Shown here: in pieces, positions 20,617-30,791 of the stretch | Numbering within the stretch: the stretch's first letter is position 1 | Layout of the letters: each line of letters opens with the position of its first letter | Assembly (NCBI GenBank): GCA_016719615.1 | Contig: JADJYQ010000001.1 | Location: 842,501 to 906,500, forward strand | Length of the DNA stretch: 64,000 nt | From: Saprospiraceae bacterium | Lineage (GTDB): Bacteria; Bacteroidota; Bacteroidia; Chitinophagales; Saprospiraceae | Direction: 5' to 3' | Made by a program: the position numbers and the translations under genes | The notes under the pieces: model-generated | The model's database searches: none | The model's input: the letters and a program-made list of their open reading frames with translations, nothing else | Told to the model about the DNA's origin: nothing

Positions 20617-21748
20617 TTGGCTGAAGATCGGGAACTTTATTTCAATGCCATCTCACCTCCCATCATGCAGACTTCCAATTTCGCATTCAATAGTGTTCAA
20701 GAAATGCGGCAAAGATTTAAAGATGAATACGGCGGTTATCTTTATTCAAGAGTTGAATCCAACAGTCGACATTTTGCGCAAAAAATTGGCTGCCCTGGAA
20801 CAGACAGAAGATGCACTCGTATTTAACAGTGGGGCTTCTGCCATTTTTAGTTCAGTGGTCCCTTTTGTGAAGTCAGGTGATCATATCGTGTCGGTGCGGG
20901 AACCCTATACTTGGGCTCAAAAATTATTTAATGAGTGGCTACCAAGATATGGAATTACTACGACTTATGTAGACGGAAGAAATACGGAGAATTTCATTGC
21001 AGCAATTCAAAATAACACCCGTGTCATTTATCTCGAATCACCGAATAGCTGGGATTTTGCGATACAGGATTTGGAGGCGATATCAAAAATCGCAAAGGCC
21101 CAAAATATACTCACGGTTATAGATAACAGCTACTGTAGTCCGATATTTCAGCAACCTGCAATAATGGGCATCGATTTAATTTTGCATTCAGCGACCAAAT
21201 ATATATCAGGGCATAGCGATACAGTTGCTGGAGTTTTATGTGGGAAGAAAGCCTTGTTGGAGAAAATTTTCAATCTCGAGTATTTAACAGCGGGAAATGG
21301 AATTCAACCATTCAACGCGTGGTTGCTTTTGCGGGGCTTAAGAACCTTGCCGGTAAGATTGGAGCGCATTGAAAAAACAACGCAAACAGTAGTTGCATTC
21401 TTAAAAGCCCATCCAAAAGTGGAACGCGTACTTTTTCCATTTGATCCCGATTTTCCCCAATTTGCTTTGGCTCAAAAGCAAATGACAGGTGCTTGTGGTC
21501 TGTTCTCATTTGTAGTTAAATCGAGCTCAATTGAAAAAATTGAATCCTTCTGCAATGATTTGAAACATATTTTAATGGCTGTAAGCTGGGGTGGGCATGA
21601 AAGCCTGATTATACCTAGATTGGCAGGAATTGATAAAGCACAATTTAATCCGGACATCGAAGCACACCGAATGATCAGAATGTATGCAGGATTAGAAGAT
21701 GCATCTTATTTAATAGATGATCTGTCACAAGCGATGCAAAGACTTTGA
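20617..21748 (+). CDS. Cys/Met-metabolism PLP enzyme, cystathionine gamma-synthase/lyase family (one frameshift)
   Basis: About 378 residues after repair. Trans-sulfuration enzymes make or cleave thioether amino acids such as cystathionine. The N-terminus ISPPIMQTSNFAFNSVQEM and the YLYSR...NPTVDILRKKLAALE segment lie in different frames; one base is missing near 20750, where the family has YSRxxNPT. The rest is continuous: ALVFNSGASAIFSS, YLESPNS, VIDNSYCSP, the PLP-lysine motif HSATKYISGHSDTVAG, then AYLESHP-like and SWGGHESLIIPR near the C-terminus, which binds the substrate carboxylate. Which family member it is (MetB, MetC, methionine gamma-lyase) cannot be decided. The start is TTG at 20617, or ATG 20581 if the intervening stop is an error. 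Confidence 0.85.
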
Positions 21749-22416
21749 AATCTGATCTTGTTTTCGTTTCATTTGAATCCAATTGTAGAGTCCGAAACAA
21801 GCAAGGATTAAAAAATCAAAACTCAAAGGCAATAAACTTGATATCTTTTGAAAATACAGGTATACGCAAATAACATCTACACCAATCCAAAGTATCCAAC
21901 TTTCAATAAATCTTCTGGCCATAAGTGTATTTGCGATGATGCTAGCTACGGCCACCAGCGTATCTGAATAAGGATAAGCAGCAGGTTCCGGAAATGCGGA
22001 TGGAAAAAATTCGTGAATATGCGACATGAACTTTCCAAAGACTATTGTGCAAATGATGATTAGAAATGCAAATAAAGGCCAATCCCTGGTTTGACAAATA
22101 CTTTAAAGGGACTGCATTTCTATGTTCCATATTCCATATAAGCCATCCATATATATACTGATGCAAATAAAATAGATCTGGAGAAACATATCAGAATACA
22201 ATCTGACATGGTAGTAAATAAAAAAAGCTGTGATGATATTTATAAGTCCTATAGGCCAGGTCAGGATGTTTTCTTTGGCCGCATAATAAACAGCCACTAT
22301 ACCCGCAGCAACAGAAATTAATTCAATAAAACTAATGGAATATCCAATAAGGGTAAATGCAGTATCGAACCAGGAAATGGCAGTTAGTATTATTAAATTT
22401 AAAGATGCTATAGTAG
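21725..22416 (-). CDS. pnuC: PnuC-like nicotinamide riboside transporter (two or more frameshifts)
   Basis: About 225 residues in three frame segments. The first begins with the family's N-terminal SWFDTAFTLIGYSISFIELISVAAGIVAVYYAAK and GLINI segments (22416-22110). The second holds YGWLIW near 22150, and the third holds WPLFAFLIIICTIVFG then PYSDTLVAVASIIANTLMARRFIESWILWIGVDVICVYLYF, the Asp/Trp-rich helices of PnuC. Indels near 22150 and 22090 split it. PnuC facilitates uptake of nicotinamide riboside for NAD synthesis. No clear ATG remains at the N-terminus; it abuts the upstream gene's stop at 22422. The 3' end overlaps the convergent PLP-enzyme gene by 24 bases. No riboswitch was recognised. 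Confidence 0.8.
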
Positions 22417-22421
22417 CCGAA

Positions 22422-23393
22422 TTATTTTAGTTTTTTCGTACCTGTACCAACGAGATAACCTTTATTAAATACCTCAATTTGGTAAATGCCTGCTGAGAAT
22501 CCTCCTGGATTTTTGAATTGTCCGCAAATTTTCTTTTCATCATTGGCGTAAGCGGTGGTGACCACTGCCGAATATTTAATCATCTCGCCATTGAGATCAT
22601 TGCGAATGACGCCGGAACCCTCTGATTCGATGGATTGCGTTTCACCTGTTGGAGATATGATGCGTATATAAAATTTTTCGCTACCGGATTCTGCATTTTT
22701 ATTGACGCTGGTTTTAAAACAAACTTCCATAAAATCAACTTCACCTGCTTTGGGAAACACCTTTAGGTTTTTGCCTTCTCTTTCCTGAAAAGCTTCCGCG
22801 TCAATTTTACTAACCGGAATGGCAGTTGCCCTATTGTATCTGCGGCTGAGTTGATCTTTTTCTTTAGATAAATTTTCTTTTCTGCAGTTACGTTTGCTTT
22901 AGCTTCGTTTAATTTTGATTTTCAGACAGCTTTGTTTGAACTTCCTGAGTAAGACTCTCCTTGTCTTTTTGGAGGCTTGTGTTTTGAACATTGAGTTGTT
23001 CATTTTCTGCTTTCAGTTTATTGATCTCCGCTATGTATTCTTTGCTGTTTGACTTCATGACTTCAATTTCCTTTCTTGCTATGGAGAGATTTTTGCTATC
23101 TCTGAGCAAACCTGAAATTTTATCTTTTTGAATGCGAAGTTCTTCCTTTTGAGTGTCAATGACTCGATTGAGTTCTTCGTTATTGGTTTTCATATCGTTC
23201 AAGTCCGAAATAGCCTGCTGATAATCTTTATCTAATTTTGCTTTGGTATCTTCCAATTGAACCAATTCGTTTTCTTTGGAGAGATTGTCTTTTTGGAGAT
23301 TGGAATTATTTACAAATTGATAAACGTTCAATCCGAACAATCCAGAATGACTATAATGACCAGCGCTTTCACATTTTGATTTGATGTTGACAT
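22422..23393 (-). CDS. Membrane-anchored coiled-coil protein, function unknown (about three frameshifts)
   Basis: About 320 residues after repair, starting at ATG 23393 (MSTSNQNVKALVIIVIL, one transmembrane helix). Residues about 35-200 are a long coiled coil rich in Lys, Glu, Leu and Gln, such as NLQKDNLSKENELVQLEDTK. The C-terminal 140 residues form a beta-rich globular domain: PVSKIDAEAFQERE, FPKAGEVDFMEVCFKTSVN, YIRIISPTGETQ, FSAGIYQIEVFNKG. Frame breaks lie near 23345, about 22895, and possibly one more; each is a one-base shift in A-rich sequence. It is likely anchored in the inner membrane with the coiled coil and beta domain in the periplasm, in the arrangement of trimeric envelope adaptors, but I cannot name a family. 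Confidence 0.6.
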
Positions 23394-23497
23394 ATTTATA
23401 TGTATTTGATTTGGTAAAGTTAGTGAAATAACAAGCATTTTACTTATTTTAGTATGTTGTTTTAAAAAATCAGGGTAAACGCTGAGTGTATAACATT

Positions 23498-23843
23498 ATG
23501 GAACTTAATAATATATTGTTTATAGATTTAGAAACAGTTACCGCTGAATCTAGTCAGAAAACCATGGGAATTAAAGCACCTGCTCGACACCATGGAAATG
23601 TGGAAGTTTGGAGACATCAAACATTTTATTTCACTCGATTTATTATCAGCTTGTCTCGGTTTAGAAAGTCCGAAATCAGATATAGATGGTAGCCAGGTAG
23701 GGCGGGTCTATTATGAAGAAGAAGATATAGATCGCATTGCGCGCTATTGTGCTCAGGATATCTGGGTCACCGCAAATGTTTATTTGAGTTTTCATCAGCA
23801 GGCGCCCATACCTTTTGATCAGGTTGTTATTTCGGAAGGGTAA
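23498..23843 (+). pseudogene. PolB-like 3'-5' exonuclease remnant with internal deletion
   Basis: The first residues MELNNILFIDLETV give the ExoI (DxE) motif of the DnaQ-like DNA_pol_B_exo2 family (usually 230-260 residues). After about 20 residues the sequence jumps to KPWELKHLLDTMEMWKFGDIKHFISLDLL, then DIDGSQVGRVYYEEEDIDRIARYCAQD, the C-terminal third of the family with the ExoIII (YxxxD) motif. The middle, about 110-120 residues with ExoII, is absent, and the two parts lie in different frames. A homopolymer error cannot explain this; it is a true deletion or an assembly collapse. The product would lack nuclease activity. The family removes 3' nucleotides but its physiological role is not well defined. 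Confidence 0.75.
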
Positions 23844-24052
23844 GTATGGTTAAAAGGCTTAGGTAAAAGGTAAAAAGCAAGACCACACGAGAAATTTATT
23901 GTTTTTACAATCAAATTCAAATAAGTATGTAATAGCGTTAATATTAATTTCAATTCAATGCATTCTTTAACCTTTGGCCTTTTCCTTTAGCCTCTTAAAT
24001 TTATTTTCTCTAATATTGTATTTTGAAATCGAACAATCCTTAAACTATAAAC
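23844..24052. repeat. Imperfect inverted arms of a GGCTTAGG/CCTTTAGCC-type repeat
   Basis: The spacer between the exonuclease remnant and rpe holds GGTTAAAAGGCTTAGG at 23847-23862 and an opposed TTTAACCTTTGGCC then CCTTTAGCC arm at about 23966-23994. The two arms could pair across about 100 bases. A related CCTTTAGCCTT stretch appears at 41332. This is probably a small dispersed repeat. Confidence 0.4.
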
Positions 24053-24721
24053 ATGGCCCTCATTGCCCCTTCCTTATTGAGTTGCGATTTTCTGAAAATT
24101 GGAGACGAGTTAGCCTGGCTTGAAGAATCAGAAGCCGATTGGCATCACATTGATGTGATGGATGGTCGCTTCGTTCCGAATATTTCTTTTGGACTACCCG
24201 TGCTTTCGGCGATGCATAGAAAGGCACAAAAGCCTTTGGATGTGCATCTCATGATCGTGGAACCTGAAAAATACATCTCCGATTTTCGGAACGCCGGAGC
24301 AGATCATATTACGGTCCATTTAGAGGCCTGTCCACATTTGCACAGGGTTCTTCAGCAAATCAAAGAAACAGGAGCCAAAGCTGGCGTCGCTTTGAATCCA
24401 CATACACCGGTTCATTTATTGTACGACGTCCTTGAAAATGTGGATATCGTATGTATGATGTCGGTGAATCCCGGATTTGGAGGTCAAAAATTTATTTACC
24501 GAACATTGGATAAAATAAAAACTTTAAAAGCTGAAATCATCAACAGAAATCTCGATGTTTTGATTGAAGTAGATGGTGGTGTTGGTTTGCAAAATGCAGA
24601 AACCATACTCCGCGCCGGTGCTGATGTACTGGTCGCCGGAAATGCTGTTTTTGCCGATGCCAAGCCAAAAGAAGTGATCCATAAATTGAAATCCATAACA
24701 GTGAATGCTTTTGAATTTTGA
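24053..24721 (+). CDS. rpe: Ribulose-phosphate 3-epimerase
   Basis: 222 residues, the full family length, TIM barrel. It interconverts ribulose-5-phosphate and xylulose-5-phosphate in the pentose phosphate pathway. Signatures: IAPSLLSCDF at the N-terminus, HIDVMDGRFVPNISFG (catalytic Asp and metal-binding His), DVHLMI, ITVHLEA, MSVNPGFGGQKF and the phosphate-binding EVDGGVGLQN and GADVLVAGNAVF. The stop overlaps the probable start of the TonB-dependent receptor by four bases, so the two may be translationally coupled although functionally unrelated. Confidence 0.95.
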   Translation: MALIAPSLLSCDFLKIGDELAWLEESEADWHHIDVMDGRFVPNISFGLPVLSAMHRKAQKPLDVHLMIVEPEKYISDFRNAGADHITVHLEACPHLHRVLQQIKETGAKAGVALNPHTPVHLLYDVLENVDIVCMMSVNPGFGGQKFIYRTLDKIKTLKAEIINRNLDVLIEVDGGVGLQNAETILRAGADVLVAGNAVFADAKPKEVIHKLKSITVNAFEF

Positions 24722-27250
24722 TTGATACTTCACTTTATATACGAATCTTGTCTGCGATCAAGCTAGCCATCAGAATTACTTTGGTACTTTTTTTTATTGC
24801 AATCTCACAGTTGCATTCGCAAATTATTTCTTTTACCCTAAACGGTAAAGTAGTCGATGCTCAAGATGGAAGTCCGATTGAACTGGCCAGTGTTTATATT
24901 TCCGAAACAGCCATTTTTACAGAAACGGATGCCTTGGGAAATTTTCAATTGTTTCTTCCTCAAAAGAAAATTATCTCATTAAAGTGAACCGACTTGGCTT
25001 CAAACCCATCGAGAAAAAGATCAAATGGAAGGAAGTCCAATCAGGAAAATTAATTGAAATTTTATTGACTCGGATCGTAAACACAGAGGTTGAGATCACT
25101 GCAGAAAATGAGGATATGGAAAGTGGGGTTAGGGAAAATGTTGAATCTTTTTCGATGTTGCCAACGGTGAGTGGAAATCTGGAAAGCGTCTTACCATCCA
25201 TCGCTCTCGGATTGCGCAGTAGCGCCGGCGGCGAACTGTCCTCTCAATACAGCGTTCGCGGCGGGAGTTATGATGAGAATCTGGTTTTTGTCAATGATTT
25301 TGAAATCTTCAGGCCACAGCTCATTCGCAATGGACAACAGGAAGGTTTGTCTTTTCCAAATCCCGATCTGGTAAAAGAACTCAAATTTTATTCCGGAGGA
25401 TTCGAATCGAAATATGGAGATAAACTTTCGTCTGTGATGGACATCCGATATAAAAATCCGGATACTTTGAAAGCCAGTGCTGCTGCAAGTTTGTTAGGAA
25501 TGAGCTTTCATTTAGAAGGCAGCTCCAATATATTTGGAAAAAATACTGCTCCAAGAAAATTGAGTTATTTGGTTGGTGCGAGATATAAAACAACCAGGTA
25601 TATATTGAGCAGTCTTGATGTGAAAGGCGAATACACTCCAGATTTTCTGGATTTGCAGGGCTTTGTAAATTATGATTTAAGCAGACAATGGAAGTTGTCC
25701 TGGATTGGAAACATCAATCGCAGTCACTTTAAATTGATTCCTGAATCTTCAACGGTAGCAAAAGGCAGTTTTTTTCAGATTCTAAACCTGAATACGGAGT
25801 TTGAAGGATCTGAAGATGATTATTTTGAACAAAATATGACGGGCCTAAGCTTGAATTTTATATCAGATCAATCTCGATATCCATTTTTTATGAAGTGGAA
25901 TGCTGCACTGTATTATGGTTATGAAGCTGAGCGATTTGATATCCTGGGCTACTATCGTTTGGTCGAAGTCGAAGCAGGTCAGAATGATGAAGAAGGAAAG
26001 GAAGTCAAATTATGGGGCGTAGGAACACAACATTTGTATGCACGTAATCGGCTTGAAAGTATAGTGCAACATTACGAATGGCGAGGTGCTATAGATTTTT
26101 CTTCAACCAGCTCCGGAATCGGACATTTTATGCAATGGGGTGCATGGTACCGGCGTGAACATTTGGATGACAAGATCAATGAATGGGAGCGCCTGGATTC
26201 TGCAGGATATGCCCTGCCTCTGTCTGATTCCGGATTGAGGATTTTTAATGTTTACAAATCTTCCAATGAAATCGTCAATGACAAATTTGCATGTTGGGTC
26301 CAGGATGAAATAAAATGGAAAATAAACGATCAAAATGTATTAAAAATTAACGGCGGGATTCGCCTTCATCATTCCGGATTAAATCAGGAATTCTTAATGA
26401 ATCCTAGACTTAAAAATGGAATGGATTCCCATCGACAACAAACGCAATATACATGTTTGGATTTCAACCGGACTTTATCACCAGGCTCCATTTTACAGAG
26501 AGATGCGGGCTATTGATGGAAGTTTAAATACCAAATTAAAAGCTCAAAAATCTGTGCACTATGTACTGGGAATGCAACAGGAATTCTGGATGCGAAAACT
26601 GAGTCCATCCAAATTCAAATGGATTTCTGAAGTTTATTATAAAGATTTGTGGGATGTGGTATCCTATGATCTTGAGAATGTTCGCATCCGTTATTCAGGA
26701 GCTAATGATGCCAAGGCCTATGCTATCGGATGGGATAACCGGATTCACGGTGAATTTGTACCGGGCGCAGAATCCTGGGTCAATCTGTCCTTTTACGCAC
26801 TCACGAACGTTTGTTAGGCATCCAACACAAAGAGCGCAGCCTTGAGCAGCCTGAAGGAAAAGATATCAATGATGTACCCAGACCCACTGATCAATTCATG
26901 GCATTGAGCATTTTTTTTCAGGACTATTTGCCGCAGAATAAAAATTTTAAAATGCATATCCAGATCAATGTGGCCAGTGGATTGCCTTATGGTCTTAAAG
27001 GAGCCAACACTGTTTACCGCAACGATCAAAGTCTCAAAGCTTACCATCGCGTGGATATCGGTTTTTCGATGCAATTGTGGGACCGATCGAAACGAATGCA
27101 AAAACCGAATTCCTTTTTTAGATTTTGCAAACAGGCCTGGATCAGTGCCGAAGTTTTTAATTTGCTCAAAGTTAAAAATGAAGCCTCCATCAAATTCCCA
27201 ATTATCTCAGCAGCCAAAGGTTGAATTTGAGATTGAGGCTTGATTTTTAA
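24718..27250 (+). CDS. TonB-dependent outer-membrane receptor (about four frameshifts)
   Basis: About 840 residues after repair. A signal sequence (FFIAISQLHSQ) leads into a carboxypeptidase-regulatory-like beta domain (FTLNGKVVDAQDGSPIELASVYI), then a plug domain (VSGNLESVLPSIALGLRSSAGGELSS, YSVRGGSYDENLVFVNDFEI) and a 22-strand barrel ending RLNLRLRLDF. Breaks lie near 24965 (A-rich), 26412, 26800 (one T missing before ACGCACTCACG) and 27185. The last break also seems to lack some 15 residues before the conserved PNYLSSQRLN. It takes up an unidentified ligand with energy from TonB. There is no SusD partner, so a siderophore, vitamin or peptide is more likely than a glycan. The start is probably TTG at 24718. 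Confidence 0.85.
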
Positions 27251-27315
27251 AAAATTTTGGAGCTATCGCTATTATTTTGACGCTAAGGATCGGAGGGTTG
27301 CAAGTTGTGGAAGTC

Positions 27316-27540
27316 TGGTAGGGAGGAAGTCTGTTAGTCTGTAAGTCTGATAGTCTGCTTGTCTGTTAGTCTGTTAGTCTGTTAGTCTGCTTGTCTGCTA
27401 GTCCAACAGTCTGTTAGACAAATAGTCAAATAGTCAAATAGTCTGTTAGTCTGCAAGTCTGCTAGTCTGGTAGACAAATAGACAAATAGTCAAATAGACA
27501 AATGGACAAATAGACAGTTAGTCTGATAGTCAAATAGTTT
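27316..27540 (+). repeat. Degenerate 8-bp tandem array (AGTCTGTT / AGACAAAT units)
   Basis: About 28 copies of an octamer lie in strict 8-base register. The first half is mainly AGTCTGTT and AGTCTGCT; the second half mixes AGTCAAAT and AGACAAAT. It lies between the receptor stop and the rpsP promoter. A related array at 41212-41316 reads in the same orientation relative to its upstream gene. There is no spacer/repeat alternation, so it is not a CRISPR. Confidence 0.9.
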
Positions 27541-27602
27541 GCTACAAATCCAGTTTGTAGATTTTTTTAGAAAGATTCTAAGCTATATTCTAGAATTTAC
27601 CT

Positions 27603-27610
27603 TAACTTTG
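27603..27610 (+). promoter_or_regulatory. Candidate -7 element of rpsP
   Basis: TAACTTTG matches the Bacteroidota TAnnTTTG element and lies 70 bases upstream of the rpsP ATG. I found no convincing TTTG at -33, so this is a partial match. Confidence 0.45.
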
Positions 27611-27680
27611 CGGCCCTTAATGTCGGCACAGTCTGTTTTCAGAGTAAGTCGATAGAGGTCTAAACATTAAAACTGAATAA

Positions 27681-28133
27681 ATGGCCGTTAAAATCAGATT
27701 ACAACGCAAAGGGCGCAAAAAGCACCATTTTACCACATCGTCATTGCCGATGCCAGGTCTCCTAGAGATGGAAAATTCATCGAAAAACTAGGTATTTATA
27801 ACCCAATTACGAAGCCAGCTACTGTAGACATCGATCGCGATAAAGCTTTCGAATGGTTAATGAAGGAGCTCAACCCACAGATACTGTAAATGCGATCCTT
27901 CGATACAAAGGCGTATTACATCGCAAACATCTGCAAAGGGGAGTAACAAAAGGCGCTCTCACTCAGGAACAAGCAGATCACCAATATCAGGAATGGGTAA
28001 ATTCAAAAGAAGGCAATATTGCCCAAAAAGTGGAAGCTCGCAAACAGGAAATGGCCGACTTCCATAAAAAGTAAGTGGAGAGGCAAAAGCAGCCGCACCT
28101 ACACCTGACGTAGCTAGTACTGAGGAGGAATAA
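27681..28133 (+). CDS. rpsP: 30S ribosomal protein S16 (three frameshifts)
   Basis: About 151 residues after repair, with the C-terminal extension common in Bacteroidota. The start MAVKIRLQRKGRKKH is diagnostic of S16, followed by IVIADARSPRDGKFIEKLGIYNP and, in another frame, NEGAQPTDTVNAILRYKGVLHRKHL; the acidic Ala-rich tail ends in EEE. Three one-base losses break the gene: a C in CAC(C)CATTT near 27724, a base near 27857 and an A in the A run near 28070. S16 is essential for 30S assembly, so these are almost certainly sequence errors rather than gene decay. The usual next gene, rimM, is not here. Confidence 0.93.
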
Positions 28134-28230
28134 AACCGAAACCCTTAACCGATTTGCCGTTTTTTGTTTTGAATTTTATAAAATTATAGAAATATAATTT
28201 TATAAATGTACTAAATTATAAAATATTATA

Positions 28231-28264
28231 AACCTGGATAGGATGTATTTCTATTCAGGTTTTG
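28231..28264 (+). terminator. Probable terminator downstream of rpsP
   Basis: AACCTGgATAG and CTATtCAGGTT form a 10-pair stem with one mismatch and a loop of about 9 bases, then TTTG. Its position, 98 bases after the rpsP stop, argues against the TTG at 28262 as the start of the next gene. Confidence 0.5.
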
Positions 28265-28291
28265 TCATTCTTAGCAAACAAAATAAAACCT

Positions 28292-29679
28292 ATGCAAGCG
28301 CTACTTCAAGATTACAAAGAACGTCTCCAGGCCGTTGCAGAATTAATACAGAGCTCAGATGAACTGGCGGCTTACCTCGAAGAGGAAACAGTAGAACTTT
28401 ATAAAGTCCTACAGGAAGTTTATGAACCCATGGTAGCTGAAATTTATCAGGAGGTGGCCGAACAACATCCTTTGCAATTGCCGGAATTGGAAAAAGTCCT
28501 GCTAAATCCATTTTTTGAAGGCCTGTTCCAGCCTAGAATCCTGGGCTATAGCGTCTTGCGGGGAGAGATCAGCCATCAGTTTAAATATGTCCGCCCGCAG
28601 GAAACATTCAAACAATTTTTACTGGCCATTGCAAACTCCACCAATTTTGATGTGATCCGTCAACGAATTGGTCAAACTGTACAATTGGGTTTTGCCTTGA
28701 GCAGTGATATCTGGATTGCGAATTTATTGGATCAAATTGAAAATAAAAAGGTGAAGGCCTATTTTCAATCGATGATTCATGATCGTTTTCGGGATGCGGA
28801 AGAACGCAAAAATTTATTAAGCCGTTATAAAAAACAGTTTACACATTTCAACTTCCTGCATGCTGATTTTCCGGAAACAGTCAATGAACTTCATTTGGAG
28901 TCGACAGCACTCAAACATTTCCTGCAAAGCAGAATTGAATTTAAATCTAGTCATGACAGTTATATCGAAGAGATTCATAAACTCATAGGTCAAAAAAGTT
29001 TTTACAAAGAACCAGAGTTCATTGATTTGATTGCTTTGATTGCCAATTTTATCGAATTGAATCCTACTGAAACCCAACATCTTGCAAATGCACTCAATGC
29101 ATGCAGGTATGAGAACCCGCAGTTTAATAATTTGTATTTTAAGTTTCTCAAAAATTCCTATCGCAGTGGAATTTTATTTGGGCCAATGTAGATCGCAAAG
29201 TTTTTAATTTACTCAATCGCAATGAAGGCGATGACCTGATTCGCTTTTACAATTTGTTAATGGCCATTCATGACAAAGGTTTTGTGCATGAAGACACATT
29301 GGATGTAGTCAATGCATTTTACAGTCAGTACGAAGGGATGTCGATCAACAATGAATGTTTGCGTCTGGCAGTATTGCAACTGTTTTCCAAAGTCATCACA
29401 AATCTGACAGAACCGGAATATCATAATTTTTTTGAATTACTTCGCACACTGTACAATTACATGAATGTGTTTGGAAACAGCGCATTTGATCAGGAGACTA
29501 AAGGACTTTGCATGGATTATGTGCGCAAGTTGTTAGCTTTCTATAAGGACAAAAGAAGCAAGGAATACCAGGAGATCAAAAAACATGTCAGTTCTCAATT
29601 TGTAGAATTTGAATTCCTCACTGAGAAGGAAATTATCGACCTGTTTAAGATCAAACGCAAGAAAAAGGAAGCAGAATAA
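28292..29679 (+). CDS. All-helical protein of unknown function (one frameshift)
   Basis: About 463 residues after repair; no family recognised. The N-terminal part is rich in Glu, Gln and Leu (LLQDYKERLQAVAELIQ, LAAYLEEETVELYKVLQEVY) and the whole protein looks like helical repeats with no signal peptide or transmembrane segment, so it is probably cytoplasmic. The frame breaks in the T run near 29168: adding one base gives SGIFIWANVDRKVFNLLNRNEGDDLIRFYNLLMA and continues to the stop at 29679. The C-terminus is very basic (FKIKRKKKEAE). I chose ATG 28292 over the TTG at 28262, which lies inside the rpsP terminator. Its position just before the SPOR-kdsA cluster gives no clear functional hint. 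Confidence 0.65.
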
Positions 29680-29782
29680 GCTAACTCCCTATTACTGCTT
29701 AGCGCGGTACATATATAATAAATTACCCATGCTGCCTTAAAACTTCTTTGATTATTTTTGGTGTTCGCATACAGTAAACAAT

Positions 29783-30790
29783 TTGACAAAAAGGGCGAAT
29801 ATATTGTACTTGCTTTGGTGGCACTTGAACCAGTACCTCTGGTTTAAGATTCCGGGTATTGCCTGCTTTAAAGCAGAATCCCGATCTGCTCATGTGAACC
29901 ATTTGGAAGGTCAAATTTATCCCGGGCATTTATTGATTGAATTAGTACCTGATGAAGATACAGACCCAAATGAAATGCTGGATCACATGGAATCTGATTT
30001 CGGCTATGCAAAGGAGGATGTACGCGAACAATTGCTTGCGCTTCAATTTACAGCCAATACTCAATTAGAGCAACAGGGTCATTTTGAATTCATCCCTTTC
30101 GGAGCATTAAGCCTGGAGAAAAATGTTTTAGTCTTCAAACAGAGTACTTCAAATATTCACAGGGAATTTTATGGAACAAAACCTCTGCCGGTACAAGCAG
30201 TTCAAAAAGCTTATCAGCCGGATCCTGTCATCGCAACTCCCCCCGTTTATTTTGAAGCTCGAAAAAAGAAAAAATCACTAAATCCATTGTTTGTCATTTT
30301 GGGTTTGTTATGGATCATTTTTTTAGCATTGCTTTTTTGGCCGGATAAAAAGCCTACAAAGGCAATATCAATGATACCGGTCATGGACTCGACTAATATG
30401 CTCACGCAGGAAGACAGCGCAGTTCTCAAATCAATTTTAATGGCTCCCAATGATTCGCTCAATTCCCAGATAGAAAATTCTTCACAGCTGGTTGTTGATC
30501 CGGATTCGCAAGAAACCAACATCACTCCTGAAGTTATAGACTCTTTGAGCCAACTTGTCAAACATAAAGCCTGCATCATCATTGTCGGTTCCTTTATAAA
30601 CAAATCAAATGCGGATCGTATGGCTCAGAAAATTGAAAAATTAAACTACCAGTTGTATAGGGGTATTTATGGAAAATTTAATCGCGTAGGAATTCAATTT
30701 GATTGTAAAGAAAAAGACCTCCAACAATTATTGAATGAAATGAAGAAACACTTCAATGCAGGTGCATGGGTTTTGAAAATGGATAAATAA
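29783..30790 (+). CDS. HU-CCDC81-like and SPOR-domain membrane protein
   Basis: 335 residues. The N-terminal 80 residues match the Bacteroidota HU-CCDC81 pattern (ILYLLWWHLNQYLWFKIPGIACFKAESRSA), an HU-related fold usually paired with SPOR. One transmembrane helix follows at about residues 172-192 (NPLFVILGLLWIIFLALLFW), then a linker and a C-terminal SPOR domain (ACIIIVGSFINKSNADRMAQKI, YRGIYGKFNRVGI). SPOR domains bind denuded septal peptidoglycan, so a role in cell division or wall organisation is likely: the N-terminus in the cytoplasm and SPOR in the periplasm. The start appears to be TTG at 29783. The stop is one base before the kdsA start, indicating an operon. Confidence 0.82.
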   Translation: MTKRANILYLLWWHLNQYLWFKIPGIACFKAESRSAHVNHLEGQIYPGHLLIELVPDEDTDPNEMLDHMESDFGYAKEDVREQLLALQFTANTQLEQQGHFEFIPFGALSLEKNVLVFKQSTSNIHREFYGTKPLPVQAVQKAYQPDPVIATPPVYFEARKKKKSLNPLFVILGLLWIIFLALLFWPDKKPTKAISMIPVMDSTNMLTQEDSAVLKSILMAPNDSLNSQIENSSQLVVDPDSQETNITPEVIDSLSQLVKHKACIIIVGSFINKSNADRMAQKIEKLNYQLYRGIYGKFNRVGIQFDCKEKDLQQLLNEMKKHFNAGAWVLKMDK

Positions 30791-30791
30791 T

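Noticed and set aside
21725..23393. Riboswitch upstream of pnuC
   Set aside because: The pnuC start abuts the coding sequence of the upstream gene, leaving no room for a leader, and no aptamer-like conserved sequence was seen.
27316..27540. Possible CRISPR array
   Set aside because: The unit is 8 bases with no unique spacers and no cas genes nearby. It is a degenerate short tandem repeat.
28262..28291. Start at TTG 28262 for the helical protein
   Set aside because: The codon falls within the hairpin and T-run of the probable rpsP terminator. ATG 28292 is a better choice.
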